A stretch of 64,000 bases of DNA from Arthrobacter sp. (GCA_031277795.1 JAITLQ010000018.1:124001-188000); one strand, 5' to 3'; counted from the first letter of the stretch, positions 51,433 through 60,139 are shown. Program-made: numbers and translations. The notes: generated from the letters alone by a model not told the origin.

Positions 51433-53798
51433 GGGAAGGCGGCCTGCTCGCGGCGTGGTCAAGCAACGTCCGCCTGCCCTCCCCCGCGCTCTCCGCCGGA
51501 TGGTGGGGCGTTGACCCCCTCGGCGTCCTGGAGCGGCATTGGATCGGCCGCCTCGCCCCCAAGGGTGTCGTCGTGGACATCGATCACGCCGAGGCGGAGG
51601 CGGTGCTTGGCATTGCAGGCCCAGAGGCGGAACTCGCCCGCCTCCTGACGGATGCGGCGCGCGCCGGGGCCGGGGCGCGGATCGTCGCGCTGCACGCCCA
51701 GCTGGTGGCCCAGCACGGCTTCGTCACGTACTTCACCCGGCTGCCCTCCCGCCTGCGCGGTGCCGTGCGGGGCTGGCTCGTTGCCGCCGCCAGGGCCGGG
51801 GGCGCGCAGGTGATCGCCATCGTCGGCGGCGAGGACGAGATGCCGGAGGACTGGGCCGGGGGAGAGGAGAGGGCCCTCGAGCCGCTGCCACAGCCCATCA
51901 TCGGGGTCGGGGACCTGCTCTCGCTGGCGCCCCGCGAGCTGCTGGACGGCGTCCCCATCCTCGCCGCCGCGGCCTTCGTGTCCTCCTGCGGCGGGCGCCT
52001 CGACGTAGCGGCCCTCGCGCTCGATGCGTGGTCCACCTGGGAGGACGCGCGCGTGGCCCTCGTGAAGGGAACCGCCGGGCAACGCAGCGTCGGCTCGCCG
52101 CTCGACCTCGCCATGGCACGGCTCTTCGATTCGCTCTCGCCCGGGGAGCGGGATCTGGCCGCCGACCTGGCGCGCGCCGTCGGGGCCCACGCGGTGGCCG
52201 GTGCGCAGGTGGACGCCATGGTCAAGCTGGCCGGGCGTGGGCTGGCGCAACCGCTGGGCGGGCGCGGCCGCCCTCGTGTGCGGGCGGCGAGCGAACTGAT
52301 GCGAACCTCGATCGAGGCCCACCTGCTCGAACCGGCCGAGGTGGAGGCAGCCCGCCCCCCGAGCGCGTCGGTGTGGCAGGAGCAGCTGCAGCGGCTCAAC
52401 CACGCGAACGAGGCCATGGACGCCGTGGCCGGGCGGGCCCCGGCCGGGCACCTGGAGCAGACGCGCAGCGCCTGGGGGAGCTCGGCGTCCGCCGACCTGG
52501 TGGTTGCGCAGATCATGGAGCATCATTTCCTGCGTGCCGGCGCGTCCGAGTGCCTGCGACAGGGCAGGGCGCTCTCCCTCCCCGGGCCGCTCTCGCGGGC
52601 CATGCTGGTCCGGGCCAGCCTCGAAAGCGGTGAGATCTACCGCAGTGTCGCCGAGCTCTGCCGCCAGGAACTGGGCCGAACGCCAGCGCATCGCGACGAC
52701 GACCTCGTCCTGGACCTGGCCCCACCCGGCGATCTGCGGGAGCTGATGCGGGCAGGCCTGCGCGCGGGGGAGCGCGCGGATCTGCGCAAGCAGGCCGTGG
52801 CGCTGGGGCGCCTCGTGCGCCTGGCCCAGCGGCCGCCGCAGACGGAGGGGCAGGATGCGTGGGAAGTCATGCGCGCCGCCTTCGAACGGCGTCTCTTCCG
52901 GGTGGTGGCGGGGCAGGGGATGCTCATCGCCTTGGGCCTTGGGGGCTACCTGCCCATGCTTGAGCGCGTGACGGATTCCCTCGTGCGGGACGTGCGGCCG
53001 TGGCACGGGGCGCTGGCCGGGGTGCACGAGCTGGCGCTCGCGGTGGACGAGGCCGGACGCGGCTGGCACCGGGACCTTGACGACCGCTTCCAGCGCACGA
53101 TCAATCACGCCACCGCCTGGCACCACGGCACCGTCGCACGCGCCGCGCGCGTCGTGGCGACGAGCACGTGGGCCGGCGACGGGCGGCTCGGCGAGGATAC
53201 GGACGGCGCGCTGTTCAGGGGGGCACGAGGTTTCCTCTCCACCTGGGTGCGCGGGCTGAGGGGGGACTTCGGCGCGATCCAAGAATTGGCGGCGACCCCC
53301 GCGCCGGGCGCCGACGCCCGAACGCGCAGCGGCGTCCTGTGGGCCAGGGCCGCGCTCCAGCTGGTGGATCCCGTCGAAGCGGCCGGCCAGCTGGCCGATG
53401 CGCGGGAGGATCTCTTGGTCAGTTGGCTGGCCAACGTGGCGCTCATCCTGGACCCGACGCGCCAGGACCCCACCACGGCCAAACTCCTGACGCAGGCCGG
53501 TCGCGGCCGGGCTGGCGCGGCCCGCAATCTCGACGCACTCCGCGGCCTCGCGGAACCGAGCAGGCTGACGCCGCGCGAGCTGGACGTGGAGCGCGCGCGC
53601 CTGGCCGGCGAAGACATCGCAGCGACGGCAAGCAAGCTCGGGATCAGCGAACGAACCGTTGAAACCCACCGCTCGGCGGTGAAGGCGAAGGCCGAGGTGC
53701 TCGTGAAGGCGGGGTGGCAGCCCGCGGACGCGAGGCGCTGGACCATGGAACTACAGGACCTTTTGAATCCAAACGCCGTTTTAAATCATGATTCGTGA
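51429..53798 (+). CDS. Second large LuxR-family regulator, no Walker A
   Basis: The product has 789 residues starting at GTG 51429, overlapping the first regulator's stop. The C-terminal helix-turn-helix (713 to about 762) reads LTPRELDVERARLAGEDIAATASKLGISERTVETHRSAVKAKAEVLVKAG, a good LuxR domain. The N-terminal half has LARLLTDAARAGAGARIVALHAQL but no GxxGxGK[ST] P-loop, unlike its partner. The rest is Ala/Arg-rich helix, possibly TPR-like repeats. Two coupled regulators, one with and one without an ATP site, suggest a heteromeric switch; that is inference. It ends in an AT-richer tail before the operator region. Confidence 0.85.
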   Translation: MREGGLLAAWSSNVRLPSPALSAGWWGVDPLGVLERHWIGRLAPKGVVVDIDHAEAEAVLGIAGPEAELARLLTDAARAGAGARIVALHAQLVAQHGFVTYFTRLPSRLRGAVRGWLVAAARAGGAQVIAIVGGEDEMPEDWAGGEERALEPLPQPIIGVGDLLSLAPRELLDGVPILAAAAFVSSCGGRLDVAALALDAWSTWEDARVALVKGTAGQRSVGSPLDLAMARLFDSLSPGERDLAADLARAVGAHAVAGAQVDAMVKLAGRGLAQPLGGRGRPRVRAASELMRTSIEAHLLEPAEVEAARPPSASVWQEQLQRLNHANEAMDAVAGRAPAGHLEQTRSAWGSSASADLVVAQIMEHHFLRAGASECLRQGRALSLPGPLSRAMLVRASLESGEIYRSVAELCRQELGRTPAHRDDDLVLDLAPPGDLRELMRAGLRAGERADLRKQAVALGRLVRLAQRPPQTEGQDAWEVMRAAFERRLFRVVAGQGMLIALGLGGYLPMLERVTDSLVRDVRPWHGALAGVHELALAVDEAGRGWHRDLDDRFQRTINHATAWHHGTVARAARVVATSTWAGDGRLGEDTDGALFRGARGFLSTWVRGLRGDFGAIQELAATPAPGADARTRSGVLWARAALQLVDPVEAAGQLADAREDLLVSWLANVALILDPTRQDPTTAKLLTQAGRGRAGAARNLDALRGLAEPSRLTPRELDVERARLAGEDIAATASKLGISERTVETHRSAVKAKAEVLVKAGWQPADARRWTMELQDLLNPNAVLNHDS

Positions 53799-53959
53799 AT
53801 GCCCAATCGAATACGCCTACGTAGTCCACTGAAAAGACCAGTGCTGACTACGTAGTAGTCCGTTCAATCCAGCTCCTAGCGTTATCGACGTCATCGAAGG
53901 AGCTCCCATGCTTCAGCCTTTCGGGGTGCTCCTCAGCGTCATTTGCGAAGGAGCCACTC
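53799..53959 (+). promoter_or_regulatory. Regulatory region of surface genes with two CTACGTAGT boxes
   Basis: This 161-bp gap is visibly AT-richer than its surroundings. CTACGTAGT occurs at 53817-53825 and 53848-53856, 31 bp apart (about three helical turns). The second is part of the dyad GACTAC-GTA-GTAGTC (53846-53860). The two together can fold as a hairpin (outer 10 bp, 2-nt bulge, inner CACTG/CAGTG). A TAGCGT box (53877-53882) could be the -10, which would place the second box near -37, where LuxR activators often bind. Confidence 0.5.
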
Positions 53960-56887
53960 GTGCGCGTCAGAAGAACTTTGCGACCGGGAACGGCATGGGC
54001 CGCGGCCGCCGCCCTGATCGTGGCGCCGCTCGTGGTGGCCCCGATCGTCTCCGCGGCCGAGCCGGGTACGGACGACGCGCCCGCGGCGGTGGCCGCAGCG
54101 GCGCCCTCCGCCCAGGAGCAGGCCGCACCCGTTGCCGCCGATGAGGCGCAGCCCGCCGCCGCGGCGCCGGCACCCGCAGCCCAGGAGGCCCCGGCCGCCA
54201 ATGAGCCGGCGGAGGCATCGCAGCCGGCCACGCAGGAGGCTCCGGCCACGCGGGAGGCTCCGGCCTCCGACACCGCTGCTGTCGCACCCGCGTCCCCCGC
54301 GAGCGACGAGCCGAGCACCCCCGCCGCCGAATCGAGCAGCTCGTCCGCGGCGGCGCCAGCTTCCGCGAAGGCCGGCGCGCAGCGCGCCGCGGCTCCCGCG
54401 AGCGAAGCCGCCCCGAACGAGGAAGCCGCGAGCGAGCCGGTTGCGGCCGCCGCAGCGATCACCCCGCTCGCCGCCGGGGACCGGGGCGCCGTCACGGTGC
54501 GTGTGCTGCTCGATCGCAACGGGTCGAGCACCGAGGCGGCCACGGGCTACGCGGGGGCCACCGTGGAGCTCGTCGCCAAGACGCGTTCACGTGCATCCAC
54601 CCATTGGTACGACTTCTGGAGCAACTGGAGCGCCTCGAGTGTGCGGGCGACGTGCGTCTCGACGTCGACCGGTCTGTGCTCGCTCGACGTCGCCCCGGTG
54701 ACCGACCTTTTTCAGTACTCAGAGGTGAGCGTCAACCTCGTCTCCACCGGTGCCGGCGTCACGCCGCTGAGCCAGGTGGGCACCGGTTCATCCGGTGGCT
54801 CGCTCACCACCGTCGACGTGATCAACCTCGACGGCGACAAGATGCCGAAGGCCAACAAGACGGCCAAGGCCGAGGACATCACGAGCGACTCGACGAACAA
54901 CCGCCGCGCCGTGTTCAGTGTGGTGCGCAACAACCCGAGCCTGAGCGGCAAATGCGGCCTCAAGCTCGGCCTGCTCATGGACGTCTCGGGCTCCATTGCC
55001 GACTCCACGGACGGTGTGAAGAACCTCAAGAATGCCGCGAAGGCCTTCGTCTCCGCGCTCCAGGGCACCCCCTCACAGGTCCTCGTCCGCAACTTTGCCG
55101 ACGGTTCCCCGGCCGTTGAGAGCGCCGAGGTGGGAACGCTCACCTCCGTCGCGACCCAGGGCGGCGTCACCACGCTCAACAACGCCGTCGACCAGCTCAA
55201 CAACAGCAACGTCACGGGCGCTACCAACTGGGATGCGGGCCTCTACCGCATGCGCAACGCCGGCCTCGACGCCGTGGTCATCGTGACCGACGGCGTGCCG
55301 ACCTACCGCATGAGGGGCAACTCAACGAGCGGTCCGGGCAACTCGGCCACCGCCGACGTGGTCCAGCACGCCAATTGGTCGGCCAACGCCGTCAAGGCCG
55401 GCTCACAGAGCATCATCGCGGTGGGCGTGGGCAGCGACTTTGCCAAACAGGGCGCGGACCTGAACCTCAAGCTGCTGGCCGCGGGCCAGGTCTACAAGGC
55501 CAGCGACCTGGGCGCGCTCAAGAGCACGTTGACCTCCCTGGCCCAGCAGAACTGCAAGGGCACGGTCAACATCGTCAAGCGAGTCACCGCCAGCGGGACC
55601 ACCACGGAAGCCGCTTCCACCCCCGGGGTCGGCTTCACCTTCAAGCAGAACGACGCAGAGGCCAAGGCAACGGACAACAACGGCGCGGTGAGCTTCGACG
55701 TGACGAGCAGCGCGGCCCAGAAGTTCACTGAGGTGGCGCAGCCCGACTACGAGATCGTGCCGCAGAACGGCAAGCCAGCCTCGTGCACGGCGGATGGTGC
55801 CTCCGTCACGGTGAACGCCGTGGCCGGGGATGCAAACTCCTTCACGGTGGCCGGGTCCACCACCAAGACCATCACCTGCGTTGTCTACAACAAGCCCAAG
55901 CCCAAGGACACCTCGCTCACGATCAAGCACGCGTGGGTCGACGAGGACGGGGACCCGCTCAGCGACGCCGAGGTCGGCCAGGTCATTGCCGCCCCCACCG
56001 ACGGGGCGCCGAGCCTGAAGGTCAACGCCGGTTCCACCTGGAACAACGCGCCCGCCTACCTCGCCACGGTGACCACGACGACCTCCGGCGGCTCCACCAA
56101 GCTGCAGGCAGGGGACAGCGTGACGGTGGGCGTGCGGACGGGGCCCGGCGCGGTGAAGAACGGACTCAGCTGCACCGCGTCCCTCGTGTCCGTCAGCCGC
56201 GGTTCCGACACGGCGTCGAGCGCGCTCACGGCCACCTTGGCGGAAACCGCCGCGGGCAATGTGTTCGTGGTGACCCATCGCCTCGCCTGCGAGAGCACGT
56301 TGACGCTCAACAAGCAGGTCAGGGAGATGAGCGGAGACGGGACGTCTCCCACCGCATGGACGTTGCACGCAGATGGCGCGGTCTTCGAGCAGGGAGAGGC
56401 GACGAAGGTCGTGGCCGGCCGGGGCTACGAGCTCACGGAGAGCGGCGGCCCGGCCAAGGTGAAGGGCAAGGCGTGGGAGCAGACCGCACTCACGTGTGAC
56501 AAGGCGGGGGCGCTGAACGGCTCCACGGTGACCGTCTCCCGCGGTCAACGCGTGACCTGCACCTTCGTGAACGCTTCGCTGCAGATCGAGGTCAGCAAGC
56601 GAGCCTGGTTGGGGACCGCGATCCCCGGTGCGCTTACCGGCGAGCTGCCCAGCGGCTCCGCCGTGGCGGACGGCTCCACGATCTCGTGGTTGTTCACGAT
56701 CAAGAACACCGGCTACCTCGACTACCGCGTGAGCTCCGTGAGCGATGACTACATCACCTCGCAGATCTCCTGCGCGCCGAGCGTGACGGGCACGTTCAAG
56801 CCCTTTGGCTCATTGACCCAGGCGGAGCGCACCATCGCCTCCGGTTCGTCGATGTATTGCAAGGCCACCGGGACCCTCGCCTTCTAG
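53960..56887 (+). CDS. Secreted VWA-domain adhesin
   Basis: The product has 975 residues. A basic N-terminus and hydrophobic core (TAWAAAAALIVAPLVVAPIVSAAE) form a Sec signal peptide of about 33 residues. Residues 34-165 are a disordered A/P/E/S stalk. A von Willebrand factor A domain (about 332-525) has the metal site DVSGS (341-345), Thr422 (ATNWD) and Asp444 (VTDG). Next comes a SpaA/transthyretin-like module (NIVKRVTASGTTTE...GVGFTFKQND), then two more Ig-like repeats with VTCTFVN-type endings. No LPXTG or C-terminal membrane helix exists. The start is GTG at 53960 after GAAGGAGCCACTC. Confidence 0.85.
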   Translation: MRVRRTLRPGTAWAAAAALIVAPLVVAPIVSAAEPGTDDAPAAVAAAAPSAQEQAAPVAADEAQPAAAAPAPAAQEAPAANEPAEASQPATQEAPATREAPASDTAAVAPASPASDEPSTPAAESSSSSAAAPASAKAGAQRAAAPASEAAPNEEAASEPVAAAAAITPLAAGDRGAVTVRVLLDRNGSSTEAATGYAGATVELVAKTRSRASTHWYDFWSNWSASSVRATCVSTSTGLCSLDVAPVTDLFQYSEVSVNLVSTGAGVTPLSQVGTGSSGGSLTTVDVINLDGDKMPKANKTAKAEDITSDSTNNRRAVFSVVRNNPSLSGKCGLKLGLLMDVSGSIADSTDGVKNLKNAAKAFVSALQGTPSQVLVRNFADGSPAVESAEVGTLTSVATQGGVTTLNNAVDQLNNSNVTGATNWDAGLYRMRNAGLDAVVIVTDGVPTYRMRGNSTSGPGNSATADVVQHANWSANAVKAGSQSIIAVGVGSDFAKQGADLNLKLLAAGQVYKASDLGALKSTLTSLAQQNCKGTVNIVKRVTASGTTTEAASTPGVGFTFKQNDAEAKATDNNGAVSFDVTSSAAQKFTEVAQPDYEIVPQNGKPASCTADGASVTVNAVAGDANSFTVAGSTTKTITCVVYNKPKPKDTSLTIKHAWVDEDGDPLSDAEVGQVIAAPTDGAPSLKVNAGSTWNNAPAYLATVTTTTSGGSTKLQAGDSVTVGVRTGPGAVKNGLSCTASLVSVSRGSDTASSALTATLAETAAGNVFVVTHRLACESTLTLNKQVREMSGDGTSPTAWTLHADGAVFEQGEATKVVAGRGYELTESGGPAKVKGKAWEQTALTCDKAGALNGSTVTVSRGQRVTCTFVNASLQIEVSKRAWLGTAIPGALTGELPSGSAVADGSTISWLFTIKNTGYLDYRVSSVSDDYITSQISCAPSVTGTFKPFGSLTQAERTIASGSSMYCKATGTLAF

Positions 56888-56999
56888 CGAGGTCCCGGAG
56901 GCGGCGACGGCACTCGCCGCGCCGCACCGACTCCCACCCCCCGGGCACTAGCCCATCCCTACCCGTGGCAGCGCCCGGATTCCCACTGAGGAGAACACC

Positions 57000-57539
57000 A
57001 TGAAGAAGAACACCAAGGTTGTTGTGGCGGGAGCCCTCGTCCTGGGCCTCGCGGCCGGCGGCGGCACCTTTGCCCTCTGGTCGAGCGATGCCACCGTCAA
57101 CGGCGGCGGCATCAACACCGGCGAACTCAACGTCAAGGCCGTGGAAGGCTCGCTCGCCTACGACGACCTGAACACCGCTGCAGCCAACGACTGGAATGCG
57201 GCGACGGACAAGATGGTCCCGAGCGACAAGGTGGGTGCCAAGCAGCAGTTCACCCTCACGCTTGTGGGCAAGAACCTCAAGGCCAAGGTCAACCTGACCG
57301 ACGGCACGGCCAGCCCCTCCGGTACCGAGGTGGCCACCGGCGTGAGCGGCACTATCACCAAGGTCGGCGGTACGGCGGAGGCGCTCACCGCCGACTTCCC
57401 GGTCGACCCGAGCTACGACGGCGCGACGATCGAGGTGACCACGACCTTCGACTTCCCCGAGGTCGCCACCTCCACCATGAACTCCGCCGTGTCCGTCACC
57501 GGCGGCGGCGTGGCCCTCGAGCAGTACACCACCCCGTGA
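57000..57539 (+). CDS. Exported protein with SipW-type signal peptide (TasA/CalY-like logic), 179 aa
   Basis: The N-terminus MKKNTKVVVAGALVLGLAAG then GGTFALWSSDATVNGGGINTGELNV is the alternate, SipW-dependent signal type (GGTFALW-S/T-D followed by a beta-rich mature part). The rest (residues 45-179) is a beta-rich, low-cysteine domain of T/V/G/K character, like the actinobacterial alternate-signal exported families. The start follows GAGGAGAACACC. It is probably the abundant structural component, because strong hairpins follow it. The fibre role is inferred from the TasA analogy. Confidence 0.82.
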   Translation: MKKNTKVVVAGALVLGLAAGGGTFALWSSDATVNGGGINTGELNVKAVEGSLAYDDLNTAAANDWNAATDKMVPSDKVGAKQQFTLTLVGKNLKAKVNLTDGTASPSGTEVATGVSGTITKVGGTAEALTADFPVDPSYDGATIEVTTTFDFPEVATSTMNSAVSVTGGGVALEQYTTP

Positions 57540-57540
57540 T

Positions 57541-57619
57541 GCGGTGGCGCCGGCCCCTCGAGGACCGGCGCCACCGCCCCTCCCTTCGTCGGCGCCCGCG
57601 TTCTGCGGCGCGGGCGCCG
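57541..57619 (+). terminator. Tandem hairpins between the two SipW-signal genes
   Basis: First hairpin: perfect 13-bp arms 57541-57553 and 57565-57577. Second: 11-bp arms 57590-57600 and 57609-57619. Neither has a U-tract. They could attenuate the downstream genes or protect the upstream mRNA, setting the ratio of the exported proteins. Confidence 0.6.
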
Positions 57620-57652
57620 AAACCACCAGCATCACCCCCCAAAGGAGTCACC

Positions 57653-58402
57653 GTGAAGACGTCACGAGTCGTGAGGACCACCGCCATCTTGGCGGGCGCG
57701 ACGGCGCTCGGCATCGGCGTGGGCAGCGCCGCCTTCGCGCTCTGGAACGACTCGGAGTCATTCGCCTCCGAGGTGAACACCGGCTCCCTCAGCCTGAGCA
57801 TCAGCGATGCGGACGGGGTGGGGGGCAAAGCCGCCTGGGCCGCGCCCAACGGCGGGCCCATCTCCTACTCGCTGCCGAACGGCGGGCAGGGCAGGGCGGT
57901 CAACCCGCTCTCCCTCCTGAGCTCCACCACGCCGGTGGCCGTCCCCTTCACCGTGCAGAGCAAGGCCTACGGGCGGTGGGGCGTCGACTACTCCCTCAGT
58001 GCCCTGCACGTCTCCGGTGATCGAACGCTGATCGACCTGGCGACCCTCAAGGTCTTCGAGGGCGTGTCGGCCGCAGAGTGCAAGCCAACCCTGAGCGGCA
58101 CCGCCGCCTATTCGGGGTCGGTGGCTGGGTTCACCGGCCTGAGCGATCGCACCGGGGTGAAGGGCATCAAGTCCGCCGAGCGCACGGACACCGACGAGTA
58201 CTGCCTGCTCTTGTCCTTGCCGTCCGCGCAGGGCGAACACGAGAACACCGTCACCGTCGAGGGCGGTTCCACCTCGGGAAAGACGGACCTGGACTCCTCC
58301 GCCTCGTGGAGCGCGGTCGAGGGCGAGGTCCCGAGCGACGCACCCGGGCGTTCTGCCACGCTCTCCCTGACCTTGACCGCCACCCGCACGGGCGGGGCCT
58401 GA
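57653..58402 (+). CDS. Second exported protein with SipW-type signal peptide, 249 aa
   Basis: The N-terminus MKTSRVVRTTAILAGATALG then IGVGSAAFALWNDSESFASEVNTGSLSLSIS has the same FALW-N-D-S signature as its neighbour. The mature part is beta-rich with two cysteines (about positions 141 and 184) that could form a disulfide, and a T/S-rich C-terminus without an anchor. The start is GTG at 57653 after AAAGGAGTCACC. It lies 5 bp before sipW. A minor fibre or assembly subunit is a guess. Confidence 0.8.
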   Translation: MKTSRVVRTTAILAGATALGIGVGSAAFALWNDSESFASEVNTGSLSLSISDADGVGGKAAWAAPNGGPISYSLPNGGQGRAVNPLSLLSSTTPVAVPFTVQSKAYGRWGVDYSLSALHVSGDRTLIDLATLKVFEGVSAAECKPTLSGTAAYSGSVAGFTGLSDRTGVKGIKSAERTDTDEYCLLLSLPSAQGEHENTVTVEGGSTSGKTDLDSSASWSAVEGEVPSDAPGRSATLSLTLTATRTGGA

Positions 58403-58407
58403 GCGGC

Positions 58408-59022
58408 ATGCGTGTCTTGTTGCGCTGGCTGGGGCGGTTGCTGACCGCGCTGCTCCTCGCCGTCTTCGGGCTCGTGGTGCTGGTCCCCGCCGTGACGGGC
58501 TCGACCACGCTCACGGTACTCACCGGCTCGATGGAGCCCACCATCAAGCCGGGCGCACTCATCATGGTCAAGCCGGTTCAGAGCAACGAGATCGAGGTCG
58601 GCTCGATCATCACCTATCGCCCCGCCTCGGACGAGGACATCCTCATCACCCACCGCGTGGTGCGCCAAGAAAGCGGGGCGAACGGCACTCAGTGGGTCAC
58701 CCGCGGCGACGCCAACGGGGCCGACGACGCGCCCATCGTCTACGCACAGGTGCGCGGCAAGGTGATCTATTCCCTTCCCTACCTCGGCTACGTGCGGCAG
58801 GCACTCACGAGCCAGGGCCCGTGGCTCCTGGTGGGCGTCGCCCTGATCATGGTGCTGGCTCTGCTCTGGCCGCTGCTCACCAAGCGGCGCCGGACCGGAA
58901 CCCGCGGCGCCCACGCGCCGGACCCCGGGCCCTCGAACGAGACCCAGCCGCCCGCCGTCGTCGGCGTGGCCCCGCAGCGAAACGACCCCGTCACAGCAAC
59001 CCCGAGAGGTGCATCATCATGA
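58408..59022 (+). CDS. sipW: SipW-like (ER-type) signal peptidase I
   Basis: The product has 204 residues. An N-terminal helix (LLTALLLAVFGLVVLVPAV) leads to catalytic Ser41 in LTGSMEPTIKPGALIMVKP. His82 in ITHRVV replaces the lysine general base of usual bacterial signal peptidases, and Asp101 and Asp107 lie in RGDANGADD: this is the S26B (ER/SipW) type. A second hydrophobic segment (PWLLVGVALIMVLALLWPLL) and a basic tail end the protein. It should mature its two upstream neighbours. The stop overlaps the next gene (ATGA). Confidence 0.92.
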   Translation: MRVLLRWLGRLLTALLLAVFGLVVLVPAVTGSTTLTVLTGSMEPTIKPGALIMVKPVQSNEIEVGSIITYRPASDEDILITHRVVRQESGANGTQWVTRGDANGADDAPIVYAQVRGKVIYSLPYLGYVRQALTSQGPWLLVGVALIMVLALLWPLLTKRRRTGTRGAHAPDPGPSNETQPPAVVGVAPQRNDPVTATPRGASS

Positions 59023-59957
59023 AGCGATCGTTGATCAAGGCGCTGGCCGGCACGGCCCTCGCCGGCTTGATCGGCGTCGCCGCGGCCGCGCCGGCCACGG
59101 CCGACACGACCCAGGTGTGGGAAGCGCCCCTCGTGAGCTGGGACGGAACGGATGGCACGTGGGAGCAGCATCCCCTCGAGCCGATGTTCTCCACCGACGC
59201 CATGGTCCCGGGCGACAGCGTCCAGGCCGGCGTCTACATCAAGAACGCCGGCGCGCGCACCGCGCACCTGAAGGTGGTGCTGCGCGACGTCAGGATCCCG
59301 GCGGAGAAACAGGCCGTCCTCGACGAGGTCGCCGCCCTGCCCTCCGGCGTCGAGCCCAGCGATGCCCAGCTGGCGGTCACGCAGCTCTACGACGAGGTGC
59401 ACCTGCGGACCCAGCTCGGCGGCACCTCCGTGGACGACACGATCCCCGCGCTCGCCGCGCGGACCTCGGACATCGTGCTCTTCGACGCCGACGTGATCGT
59501 GGGGGAGACGGTGAAGGTCTCCGCCTGGTACGACTGGATCTACGCCAACGCCCTCAGCGGCTTCAGCCATGCTGGCAACGGAGTGCCGGGACCGTGGATG
59601 GACTTCACCATCGTGGCGAACATGTCCTATGTGGACGAGCCGGTGACCACCTCCGCGGCGCCCTCCACGACCGCGCTGCCGACCCAGAGCACGGCGACGA
59701 CACCCCCCAGCGGCACCGTCGCGCCGCCGACCTCGACGAGCGTCGAGCCCGTCAGGACGACGGCAGCCCCGACGCAGGTGACGGCTGGAGCAGCTGGTCC
59801 GGCGGATCCGGCCGGCCCTGCGGCGCCCGGCGGAAGCTTGCCGTCCACCGGCCTCGGAACCCCGGTCGTTGCCATGGGCCTCGGCGCCCTCGTGCTGCTC
59901 GCCCTCGGCCTGCCGCTCGTGATGCGCCGTCGCAAGGACAAGCGCACCCACGCCTGA
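59019..59957 (+). CDS. LPXTG cell-wall protein of the SipW locus
   Basis: The product has 312 residues. A standard signal peptide (KRSLIKALAGTALAGLIGVAAAAPATA) is followed by an about 180-residue beta-rich domain (DTTQVWEAPLVSWDG...VPGDSVQAGVYIKNAGARTAHLKVV), a T/S/P stalk (about 210-272), then LPSTG at 274-278, a hydrophobic helix and a RRRKDKR tail. These are a complete sortase signal. It may anchor the secreted fibre or adhesin to the wall. It is translationally coupled to sipW. No sortase gene is in the window. Confidence 0.88.
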   Translation: MKRSLIKALAGTALAGLIGVAAAAPATADTTQVWEAPLVSWDGTDGTWEQHPLEPMFSTDAMVPGDSVQAGVYIKNAGARTAHLKVVLRDVRIPAEKQAVLDEVAALPSGVEPSDAQLAVTQLYDEVHLRTQLGGTSVDDTIPALAARTSDIVLFDADVIVGETVKVSAWYDWIYANALSGFSHAGNGVPGPWMDFTIVANMSYVDEPVTTSAAPSTTALPTQSTATTPPSGTVAPPTSTSVEPVRTTAAPTQVTAGAAGPADPAGPAAPGGSLPSTGLGTPVVAMGLGALVLLALGLPLVMRRRKDKRTHA

Positions 59958-60059
59958 CCCACCACCCGGCCCACACGCCGTCGTGCACTCTCAGCAGTGA
60001 ACGACGGCGCCGGCCCGGACCCAGCGTGACCGCCCGCCAGGGCGGGCACCCCGTGAACT

Positions 60060-60099
60060 CGCGGGCCATACCTCGAATGGGAGCGAGGTATGGCCCGCG
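60060..60099 (+). terminator. Terminator of the surface locus
   Basis: Perfect 16-bp arms (60060-60075 and 60084-60099) with an 8-nt loop, followed by TCTCGTC. It lies about 100 bp after the LPXTG gene. Confidence 0.82.
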
Positions 60100-60109
60100 T
60101 CTCGTCGCC

Positions 60110-60139
60110 TTGGAACCGACAGGGTTCTTCGGCTATCAT
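60110..60139 (+). promoter_or_regulatory. Promoter of rplM-rpsI
   Basis: TTGGAA (60110-60115) and TATCAT (60134-60139) are 18 bp apart, directly followed by TGATCGTTG, the same string as after the infA -10 box. The leader is about 225 nt with no evident gene. Confidence 0.5.

Noticed and set aside
53908-54144. Small ORF starting before the VWA gene
   Set aside because: It overlaps the adhesin's signal-peptide region in another frame and becomes Arg/Gly-rich; the GTG at 53960 has the better context.
49213-60100. Prophage or integrative element carrying the surface genes
   Set aside because: No integrase, phage structural gene, tRNA-associated direct repeat or att site is visible; only the insertion relative to expected synteny is notable.
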